5,700 bases of DNA from NCBI GenBank assembly GCA_937891125.1, contig CALAEZ010000313.1, forward strand, positions 1-5,700, written 5' to 3'. Position 1 is the first letter of the stretch, and each line of letters opens with the position of its first letter. This document shows, in pieces, positions 1 to 5,648 of this stretch. This DNA is from an uncultured Treponema sp. Its GTDB lineage: Bacteria; Spirochaetota; Spirochaetia; Treponematales; Treponemataceae. The translations under genes and the position numbers were made by a program. The notes below the pieces were generated by a model. That model saw nothing but the letters and a program-made list of their open reading frames with translations. It ran no database searches and was not told the origin of the DNA.

Positions 1-602
1 AGCACAAACGGAATAACAATGCGCGCCGGATGCCAGTTTTTGTATGACCGCGCAAGTCCGATATTTTTAGTACGATTTTCAAAGACTTCGACAACGCGGT
101 GCTCAAAATTGTTTACAAAATACGCGCGGTCATTATAGTGATTGGTATTCCAGTAGCAGACTTTGAGCGCAATCTGATCTGCCTGCTCCATCGTAACGCC
201 GTATGCACGCTCAATGTAGCCGGAAATAACTCTATTGAGGTTTTTAAACGTACAGACTTTAGAAAGGCGCCCGATGTAGATGACGTCGGCGCCCGCTTTT
301 TTTCCCGGAAACACGCGCGACGCCTTGTATTTATAGTCTGGCTGACCGCTTGAAAACGGAAAGGCGCTTTTGTTTACCTCTGCCTGATATTTTACTTCTG
401 CACCTAATCGGCGCCCCATGTCGCGAATCTGCTTTCCGCTGCTGTAATTTTTTGGCGCAACATAGCTAAAATCTTCAATGTAGACCTCGCGCTTCGCTGT
501 CGAAAGTATGTCGGTATCAACAGAAGCCGCTCCTGATTCTGCGCTTACGGCGCCTATCAGCAAGGTAGCAAGCAACACGCCCGCATAAAACCGTTTTTTC
601 AT
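1..602 (-). CDS. P83/100-family secreted protein, N-terminal 200 codons (stop lies beyond the window)
   Basis: This is the N-terminal part of an exported protein that resembles the spirochaetal P83/100 antigen; the molecular function of that family is unsettled. Residues 1-21 form a typical Sec signal peptide: MKKR, a hydrophobic core over residues 8-18, and a probable cleavage after AVSA at residue 21. There is no lipobox cysteine, so it is likely released or periplasmic rather than a lipoprotein. Resemblance to Borrelia P83/100 is by recall: a REVYIEDF segment (38-45), a stretch around 121-150 (NLNRVISGYIERAYG, then QIALKV), and NIGLARSYKNW (180-190) followed by IVIPF (195-199). The start at 602 is supported by a GGAG Shine-Dalgarno at 612-615, nine bases upstream, and by the well-formed signal peptide. 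It lies 92 bases downstream of tyrA on the same strand. The usual long charged, repetitive C-terminal part of the family cannot be seen here. Confidence 0.8.
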   Translation of the reverse strand, partial: MKKRFYAGVLLATLLIGAVSAESGAASVDTDILSTAKREVYIEDFSYVAPKNYSSGKQIRDMGRRLGAEVKYQAEVNKSAFPFSSGQPDYKYKASRVFPGKKAGADVIYIGRLSKVCTFKNLNRVISGYIERAYGVTMEQADQIALKVCYWNTNHYNDRAYFVNNFEHRVVEVFENRTKNIGLARSYKNWHPARIVIPFV

Positions 603-620
603 GTCTCTACACTCCCGTTA

Positions 621-638
621 TTTTATCGGCAGATAAAA
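621..638 (-). promoter_or_regulatory. AT-rich perfect inverted repeat in the leader of the P83/100-like gene
   Basis: TTTTATC (621-627) and GATAAAA (632-638) are perfect 7-base complements around a GGCA loop. The element lies in the 92-base gap after tyrA, just upstream of the GGAG site for the P83/100-like gene. No U-run follows the stem on either strand, so it does not look like a terminator. It overlaps a TAAAAT (-10-like) hexamer on the minus strand at 620-625, but I see no convincing -35. An operator or a leader structure is possible; the function is unassigned. Confidence 0.35.
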
Positions 639-694
639 ACAGACACTTAACTAAATTAGCAGGTGCTAGAAGCATACAGACAGATGCGCTGGCG

Positions 695-1588
695 CTATTT
701 ACGCACGGTACTGATGCTTCCCATTTTCAGGCGTTTTTCGCGCGTATCGGTTAAGAGCGCCTGCAGGCCGTCACTGTCTTCGTTCTGAATGCAGCGCTTA
801 AACAGCTCCATCTGCTTTTCAAAGCCTTCAATGTGCGACACCAGCTTTTCCTTGTTTGCAATGAACAGCTCCGTCCAGAGCGGCGCATTTATCATGGCAA
901 TGCGCGTTAAATCCTCAAAGCTTCCGCCGCCAAACGCCGTAATTTCGGGATCTTCGGCGCTTTCGACAAGTGCGCTTGCAATGACGTGGCACAGCTGGCT
1001 GGTAAAACCGATTTTGTAGTCATGGGTGTCGCAGGTTGTTTCGGTAATGCGCGTAAAGCCCATTTCAGCCACAAGCGTGCGCATAAAATCAAGATTTTCT
1101 GCCTTGTTAAAATCGGAAGGGCATAAAATATAGTTGTGATTGATAAAAAAGCGTGCGTCAGAGTTTGCGTAGCCTTCTTTTTCGCCGCCTGCCATCGGAT
1201 GGCCTATAATAAAATCGACGTCAGGACGAAGAATTTCAGGCAGCGCCTTTTCAAAAATGCCTTTTACGCCAGAAATATCCGTGACGATTGCTCCGCTCTT
1301 AAAATGGTCGCGGTGCTCCTTCATAAAGGTAAGCGTTGCGTGCGGATACAGGCAGATAAAGACAACGTCACACTCAGGAAGCATTTTGTCTACGTCAGCA
1401 GACGTGTACACGGCGGTAGCAACGCCTTCACTGACTGCCTGCGCAAGACAGGCTGTGCTGCGGTTACAGGCTAGCACGCGACCAGTGCTTCCTGCCTGAC
1501 TCAGTATATTCTGTCTTATGGCTTTGGCAATGGAGCCGCCCATAATACCAAGACCAACAATGCCATAGGTTGCGTTTTTCAGTTCCAT
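695..1588 (-). CDS. tyrA: Prephenate dehydrogenase TyrA (297 aa)
   Basis: TyrA oxidatively decarboxylates prephenate to 4-hydroxyphenylpyruvate with NAD(P)+, in the cytoplasmic tyrosine branch of aromatic amino acid synthesis. An N-terminal Rossmann fold is visible: YGIVGLGIMGGSIAKAIR (8-25), then VFICLYPHAT (76-85). The catalytic histidine is in GHPMAGGEKEG (129-139, His130). The helical C-terminal domain has SQLCHVIASALVES (197-210) and GGSFEDLTRIA (221-231), where the family places a substrate-binding arginine. There is no chorismate mutase or ACT domain, so it is the monofunctional form, and the length is normal for it. I chose the ATG at 1588 because the Rossmann fold starts seven residues later. 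A longer frame opening at a GTG at 1699 would run through the hairpin-U8 element at 1603-1653. No Shine-Dalgarno is evident before 1588. At the end of the second strand the sequence reads CNRS rather than the usual acidic residue, which could favour NADP+ (inference). Confidence 0.93.
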   Translation of the reverse strand: MELKNATYGIVGLGIMGGSIAKAIRQNILSQAGSTGRVLACNRSTACLAQAVSEGVATAVYTSADVDKMLPECDVVFICLYPHATLTFMKEHRDHFKSGAIVTDISGVKGIFEKALPEILRPDVDFIIGHPMAGGEKEGYANSDARFFINHNYILCPSDFNKAENLDFMRTLVAEMGFTRITETTCDTHDYKIGFTSQLCHVIASALVESAEDPEITAFGGGSFEDLTRIAMINAPLWTELFIANKEKLVSHIEGFEKQMELFKRCIQNEDSDGLQALLTDTREKRLKMGSISTVRK

Positions 1589-1602
1589 ACAGAAACTGTA
1601 GC

Positions 1603-1653
1603 AAAAAAAAGCATTATAAGCAAATGCCGCAAAGCTGTGGCTGCTTATAATGC
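1603..1653 (-). terminator. Hairpin plus U8: intrinsic terminator of mcp or attenuator in the tyrA leader
   Basis: GCATTATAAGCA (1611-1622) and TGCTTATAATGC (1642-1653) are perfect 12-base inverted repeats separated by 19 bases. Part of the loop can itself pair (GCC at 1639-1641 with GGC at 1626-1628). On the minus strand the stem is followed directly by eight T residues (A8 at 1603-1610). This is the layout of a Rho-independent terminator acting on transcripts leaving mcp. Unusually, the U-tract ends only 14 bases before the tyrA ATG, and the 3' arm contains a perfect TATAAT (minus strand, 1618 to 1613). The same DNA could therefore end mcp transcription, attenuate tyrA, or carry the tyrA -10 box. 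The -35 at 17-base spacing (GCCACA, 1636-1641) is weak. Confidence 0.75.
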
Positions 1654-1711
1654 CAACTGTTACACGAAAGCTCATGCTTCCGCCGGTATGCACAGGCACC
1701 GAGGGGTGCTG

Positions 1712-3802
1712 TTATACCGTAAACTTGTCGATCTGACCGCCAATTTCCATAATTGAATCCTGTACCTGGCGCGCAATGCCTTTAAGCATTTCGCCGGTTT
1801 CGTTGATTTTACGCGCACCGGTAGACATCTCTTCCATGCTGCTCTGCATGACGGCCGTTGCATCCTGCAGGTTGCGCACTTCAGAAAGAATTGCCTTGTT
1901 ACCTTCCATCATTTCCTTACCGGCATTGCGCACTTCAAGCGAGCTGTCATTCATAGTGTGCAAAACCGCGTTAATCTGCTGTGAGCCTTCATTCTGCTCT
2001 TCCATAGCAGCCTTAATCTGGCGAACAAGCTGCTCGGTTTCGTTAATCTTTGTGGTAACCGTCTGGAATGCCGAATTTGACTGCTCGCTTGCAGTAACCA
2101 CGCTTGCAATCGACTTTTGTATGTTTGTCAGCTGCTCGCCAATCGTCTTAGACTGCACGCTCGATGTTTCAGAAAGCTTACGGATTTCGTCTGCAACAAC
2201 GCTAAAGCCCTTTCCTGCGTCACCAGCATGAGCCGCCTCAATGGCAGCATTCATAGCAAGCAGGTTCGTTTGGCTTGCAATGCTTGCAATAGCCGTATTT
2301 GCTTCCTGCAGAGTTTCGCTTAGCGCCTGAATCTGACTAATCTTTTCGTTTACATCCGTCTGTAGGCTAGAGCCGTTCCGTGCGCTTTCTGCAAGCTCTT
2401 CAAACGAGCCGGACATTTTTTCCATTGACGAATTGACCGAGCGAATGTTACCAATCATCTCTTCAACAGCAGCAGAAGCTTCAGACACGCCCGACGCCTG
2501 CTTTTCAATCATGTGCTCAAGCGATTCAATGTTAGAGGCAATCTCGTTTACCGCGCCAGCCGTCTCGTGTACGCTGTCACTCTGCTTGTTAATCTGACTA
2601 TGCACGCTTTCGATGTTTGCCAGAATCTGCGTAATGGATGCGCTGGTGTCCTGCGTGCTTGTTTCCAGATCCATGCCTACAGAGCCCAGGTTGTCCTTTG
2701 AGTGCTTGACCTGCGAAATAATTTCGTGGAGCTTACCAGTAAATCCGTTAAAGCCTTTTACCACATCTCCAATTTCATCTTTCGCGCTTGTCTTGAGGCG
2801 GCGGGTAAGGTCAGCATCGCCACTTGCAATTTCCGTAATAGCGCCCTTCACCATCAAAAGCGGCTTCATCGAGGTTGAAACAAGCACACCGCTTACTACA
2901 AACGCAATCAAGAGAATGACAACTAGAATAATAATCATAATGCGGAGCATGCGCTTTAGCCCTGCATAAAAATCGTCATACGCGGTAACACAAAGCACTG
3001 ACCAGTCAGTGCCTTCAATCGGACAGTAGGCAGAAATCATCTTAATGCCGGTTGACGAGTCTATAAAAGAGCCGCCATTAGTTTTACCCGCCATAAGACC
3101 TTCAACAATATGCGCCATAGCAGTGTCGGCATCTTTAATAGAGCTTTCGTCATACACACGCTGCACGTCACGCGAAGCAACCGTTTTTCCAGAATTGCGG
3201 CTTATGACATACACATCAGATGCATTTCCAAACTGAACGTTCGCAAGTTTTTTAGAAAGCGACTCACCGTACAGGTTCGTAACGGCAACACCAATAATGC
3301 GGTTGGAATTCTGTAAGTCATACACCGGAGCTGAATACTGCTGCAAAAAGACACCTGTTGCAGGGCTAACAGCCGGCTCCATCTGATAGCGGTTTCCTTT
3401 CAGCGATTCCTTTATGTACAGACGCTCAGGAAAGTGAATGGGAGCGCCCCCCGCCGTAAAAGAGTTTCCGTCATTGTCATAGAACGAAACATTCTCATAG
3501 TCTTCACTTACTTTCGCAATGGCACGCAACCGCTCACATTTTTCAAGCAAAGGAACGTTTGAGTCGCGCACAAAGTCTATGGCAGCAACAGCATCGGTCA
3601 TGCGGATTGTTTTTTCAACCTCGCCACGAACCTTTCCCGCAGCACTGTCAGCGACAGTCTGCAAGAGCTGATGCACCGTGTCGGTCACCGTAGAAGAAGA
3701 AAGGTTATCGGCAACAACTGTCAACGCAACGTTTGAAACAACTGCAATGGCGATAACCATTGCCATAAGCCTGAACTGTAGGCTGTGAAAATTAAATCGC
3801 AT
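1712..3802 (-). CDS. Methyl-accepting chemotaxis protein with periplasmic dCache sensor domain (696 aa)
   Basis: This is a transmembrane chemoreceptor that would signal through CheW and CheA to the flagellar motor. Domains in order: short cytoplasmic N-terminus; TM1 about 12-30; periplasmic double-Cache-type sensor about 33-277, with FYDNDGN (107-113), PERLYIKESLKG (125-136), an SAPVYD turn (157-162) and GTDWSVL (264-270); TM2 about 286-309; HAMP about 310-362 with KDEIGDVVKGFN (341-352); then the coiled-coil signalling domain to the C-terminus. The kinase-contacting tip is clear: QTNLLAMNAAIEAAHAG (511-527), then GKGFSVVADEIRKLSE (530-545). Likely methylation-helix sites include AAVEEM (444-449) and SMEEMS (655-660). 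The C-terminus (IDKFTV) has no CheR-tethering pentapeptide. The start is supported by GGAG at 3809-3812, six bases upstream. The sensor lacks the RxWY-type amino acid-binding motif of dCache_1AA receptors, so the ligand is unassigned. It is divergent from trpB. Confidence 0.97.
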   Translation of the reverse strand: MRFNFHSLQFRLMAMVIAIAVVSNVALTVVADNLSSSTVTDTVHQLLQTVADSAAGKVRGEVEKTIRMTDAVAAIDFVRDSNVPLLEKCERLRAIAKVSEDYENVSFYDNDGNSFTAGGAPIHFPERLYIKESLKGNRYQMEPAVSPATGVFLQQYSAPVYDLQNSNRIIGVAVTNLYGESLSKKLANVQFGNASDVYVISRNSGKTVASRDVQRVYDESSIKDADTAMAHIVEGLMAGKTNGGSFIDSSTGIKMISAYCPIEGTDWSVLCVTAYDDFYAGLKRMLRIMIIILVVILLIAFVVSGVLVSTSMKPLLMVKGAITEIASGDADLTRRLKTSAKDEIGDVVKGFNGFTGKLHEIISQVKHSKDNLGSVGMDLETSTQDTSASITQILANIESVHSQINKQSDSVHETAGAVNEIASNIESLEHMIEKQASGVSEASAAVEEMIGNIRSVNSSMEKMSGSFEELAESARNGSSLQTDVNEKISQIQALSETLQEANTAIASIASQTNLLAMNAAIEAAHAGDAGKGFSVVADEIRKLSETSSVQSKTIGEQLTNIQKSIASVVTASEQSNSAFQTVTTKINETEQLVRQIKAAMEEQNEGSQQINAVLHTMNDSSLEVRNAGKEMMEGNKAILSEVRNLQDATAVMQSSMEEMSTGARKINETGEMLKGIARQVQDSIMEIGGQIDKFTV

Positions 3803-3822
3803 AAAAAACTCCTATCAGCTAG

Positions 3823-3850
3823 ATTATAACTAAACTTAAATTTCTGCAAG
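3823..3850 (-). promoter_or_regulatory. Predicted promoter of the chemoreceptor gene
   Basis: On the minus strand a perfect TATAAT -10 box lies at 3828 to 3823, some 20 bases upstream of the start codon. The -35 region reads CTTGCAG at 3850 to 3844; TTGCAG is a weak match with a short, 15-base spacer. A second TATAAT occurs 40 bases further upstream (3868 to 3863) without a clear -35. I cannot tell which is used; the nearer one is the simpler reading. Spirochaetal motility genes can also use alternative sigma factors, but I did not recognise such a site here. Confidence 0.4.
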
Positions 3851-3948
3851 TTTTTTTATAAAATTATAAGGCGACAACGAGCAATGAAATCTGACTACAC
3901 CTTTCGCTTTCACACCTGTGTTTGCCTGCACGTGCGTATCTGTCCCCA

Positions 3949-3977
3949 TTGCGATTTTTTAGCTCATTCAATATACT
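3949..3977 (+). promoter_or_regulatory. Predicted sigma-70-type promoter of trpB
   Basis: TTGCGA (3949-3954) and TATACT (3972-3977) are separated by exactly 17 bases, giving 4/6 and 5/6 matches to the consensus. Transcription would begin near the A at 3984, giving a leader of about 88 bases before the trpB ATG. In this leader I see no run of Trp codons, no T-box-like motif and no strong hairpin followed by a U-run, so attenuation by a Trp leader peptide is not supported. Confidence 0.55.
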
Positions 3978-4071
3978 TTCGTTATTATTTGTAGAAACAA
4001 TACACAGAAAAATCAGTGCCTTTGGCTGTCGTCCCCGATGGCAAACGCCGATTTTATGCAAGGAGTGAACA

Positions 4072-5439
4072 ATGGCTGAAAAAATTCCGTACAAAATCTA
4101 TCTATCTGAAAATGAACTTCCTACTGCATGGTACAACGTGCGTGCTGACATGAAAAACAAACCCGCGCCTCTTTTAAATCCGGCGACCGGAAAGCCGATG
4201 ACGTTTGAAGAGTTGCGTCCGGTATTCTGTGATGAGCTTATTAAGCAGGAGCTGAACGACACCGACGCATACATTGCCATTCCGGATGGAATCCGCGAAT
4301 TTTACAAGATGTACCGCCCGGCGCCTCTTGTCCGCGCCTACTGTCTTGAAAAAAAACTGGGTACACCGGCAAAAATCTACTACAAGTTTGAAGGCAACAA
4401 CACCAGCGGAAGCCACAAGCTGAACTCTGCAATCGCACAGGCGTACTACGCAAAACAGCAGGGCTTAAAGGGCGTAACAACCGAAACGGGCGCCGGCCAG
4501 TGGGGAACGGCTCTTTCTATGGCGTGTTCATACTTTGACCTTGACTGCCAGGTCTACATGGTAAAGGTAAGCTATGAGCAAAAGCCGTTCCGCCGCGAGG
4601 TTATGCGCACCTATGGTGCTGCCGTTACCCCGTCACCGTCAGAAACAACAGAAGTTGGAAGAAAGATTTTAGCCGCCCACCCGGGAACCGGCGGAAGCTT
4701 AGGATGCGCAATCAGCGAGGCGGTAGAGGCCGCCACTAAGCAGGAAGGCTACCGCTATGTGCTCGGAAGCGTTTTAAATCAAGTCTTGCTGCATCAGACG
4801 GTAATTGGCCTTGAGACCATGACTGCAATGGATAAATACGGCATTAAGCCAGATGTCATTATTGGCTGTGCTGGTGGCGGCTCAAACTTAGGCGGCTTAA
4901 TTTCTCCGTTTATGGGCAGAAAGCTTCGCGGCGAAGCTGACTATCAGTTTATTGCCGTAGAGCCTGCAAGCTGCCCAAGCTTAACGCGCGGCTCTTATGT
5001 GTACGACTTCTGTGATACCGGTCACGTTTGCCCGCTTGCAAAAATGTATACGCTCGGAAGCGAGTTTATGCCGTCTCCAAACCATGCAGGCGGCTTACGC
5101 TATCACGGCATGAGCTCAATTCTTTCGCAGCTGTATGACGACAAGCTTATTGAAGCCCGCTCTGTTGAACAGACAAGCGTTTTTGCCGCGGCTCAGGAAT
5201 TTGCCCGTGTGGAAGGCATTCTGCCGGCACCGGAGTCTAGCCACGCAATCCGTGTCGCTATCGATGAGGCATTAAAGTGCAAGGAAACAGGAGAAGAAAA
5301 GACGATTCTGTTCGGCTTAACGGGCACTGGCTACTTTGATATGTACGCGTACAAAGCCTTTAACGACGGCAGCATGAGCGACTACATTCCGACTGATGCA
5401 GAAATTGCAGAAAGTTTAGCAAAAACGCCAAAACTCTAA
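4072..5439 (+). CDS. trpB: Tryptophan synthase beta chain, TrpB2 type (455 aa)
   Basis: This PLP enzyme makes L-tryptophan from indole and L-serine in the cytoplasm. The PLP lysine is in GSHKLNSA (113-120, Lys116). The catalytic glutamate is in TETGAGQWG (137-145, Glu138). The PLP phosphate-binding loop is GCAGGGSN (265-272). Near the C-terminus, GLTGTGYFD (415-423) corresponds to the serine/glycine-rich PLP-ring region. The long N-terminal part before RPAPLVRA (82-89), the QKPFRREVMRTYGA segment (170-183) and the overall length indicate the TrpB2 family rather than TrpB1, the usual partner of TrpA. No trpA or other trp gene is in the window. The start is fixed by AAGGAG at 4060-4065 with a six-base spacer. 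It is transcribed divergently from the chemoreceptor gene, and its stop overlaps that of the converging CobD-like gene. The likely role is indole salvage or the last step of Trp synthesis (inference). Confidence 0.96.
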   Translation: MAEKIPYKIYLSENELPTAWYNVRADMKNKPAPLLNPATGKPMTFEELRPVFCDELIKQELNDTDAYIAIPDGIREFYKMYRPAPLVRAYCLEKKLGTPAKIYYKFEGNNTSGSHKLNSAIAQAYYAKQQGLKGVTTETGAGQWGTALSMACSYFDLDCQVYMVKVSYEQKPFRREVMRTYGAAVTPSPSETTEVGRKILAAHPGTGGSLGCAISEAVEAATKQEGYRYVLGSVLNQVLLHQTVIGLETMTAMDKYGIKPDVIIGCAGGGSNLGGLISPFMGRKLRGEADYQFIAVEPASCPSLTRGSYVYDFCDTGHVCPLAKMYTLGSEFMPSPNHAGGLRYHGMSSILSQLYDDKLIEARSVEQTSVFAAAQEFARVEGILPAPESSHAIRVAIDEALKCKETGEEKTILFGLTGTGYFDMYAYKAFNDGSMSDYIPTDAEIAESLAKTPKL

Positions 5440-5607
5440 AGCGTTTGCAACGCCGTAACAAGCTGCATGTTCTCTTCGTGCAGCCGAACGGCAATGCGGT
5501 ACCAGACGCTGCCAAGCGACGGAAAAGCACTATACGGCTTTACTAGAATATTCTGCGCTTGCAGCGCTGGCAAAAACGTATGCGACGGAGCACGCACTAA
5601 CAGAAAG
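5436..5607 (-). pseudogene. C-terminal fragment of a CobD/HisC-like PLP-dependent aminotransferase, interrupted by an IS
   Basis: Reading the minus strand from the insertion sequence boundary at 5607, about 56 codons run to a TAG at 5438-5436. They start FLLVRAPSH and contain NILVKPYSAFPSLGSVWYR, then IAVRLHEEN and LVTAL. This is the C-terminal pattern of fold-type I aminotransferases of the HisC/CobD group: an NFLLVR strand, an ILV(R/K) strand, a GL/GS turn, (F/Y)RIAVR with a substrate-carboxylate arginine, and an EEN..L..AL final helix. The YRIAVR wording fits CobD (L-threonine-O-3-phosphate decarboxylase, cobalamin aminopropanol arm) better than typical HisC. The catalytic lysine and everything N-terminal would lie beyond the IS, if still present. 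An ATG at 5621-5619 opens the frame but lies inside the IS end and is not a real start. The aminotransferase identity is fairly firm; the CobD assignment is tentative. Confidence 0.7.
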
Positions 5608-5632
5608 TGAACTGACCCCATAAATCAGGACA
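5608..5632 (+). repeat. Putative left terminal inverted repeat of the IS
   Basis: The stretch begins TGAACTGACCCCA and ends GGACA, in the style of IS3-family ends (TG, then a CCC-containing block, then GGACA). Its partner repeat is not in the window, so the length of true complementarity is unknown. The bases immediately to the left (AAAG, 5604-5607) would contain any short target duplication. Confidence 0.6.
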
Positions 5633-5648
5633 CCCACGGAGGTGTAAA

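Noticed and set aside
99..353. Open frame of 84 codons on the plus strand
   Set aside because: It lies opposite the P83/100-like gene, which has a signal peptide, a ribosome site and family resemblance. The plus-strand protein has none of these.
1695..1710. GC-rich hairpin (GCACC / GGTGC, 4-base loop) just after the chemoreceptor stop codon
   Set aside because: The stem is only 5 bp and no U-run follows on the minus strand. The much stronger hairpin-U8 element at 1603-1653 is the better terminator candidate.
1776..2231. Open frame of 151 codons on the plus strand opposite the chemoreceptor
   Set aside because: It is antisense to the conserved signalling domain; its serine/leucine-rich composition is what the complement of that coiled coil gives. 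No ribosome site was recognised.
3884..3994. A 36-codon open frame in the trpB upstream region, which might be a leader peptide
   Set aside because: It has no Shine-Dalgarno and no Trp codons, and it begins upstream of the predicted trpB promoter, so it would not lie in the leader. Probably chance.
3864..4094. Minus-strand open frame of 76 codons overlapping the trpB start
   Set aside because: It covers the predicted trpB promoter and start, shows no family resemblance, and its start lies inside the well-supported trpB gene.
5441..5453. Small hairpin (GCGTT / AACGC) directly after the trpB stop
   Set aside because: It has a 5-bp stem with a 3-base loop and no U-run on the plus strand. On the minus strand only an interrupted T-rich stretch follows. 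Too weak to call as a terminator.
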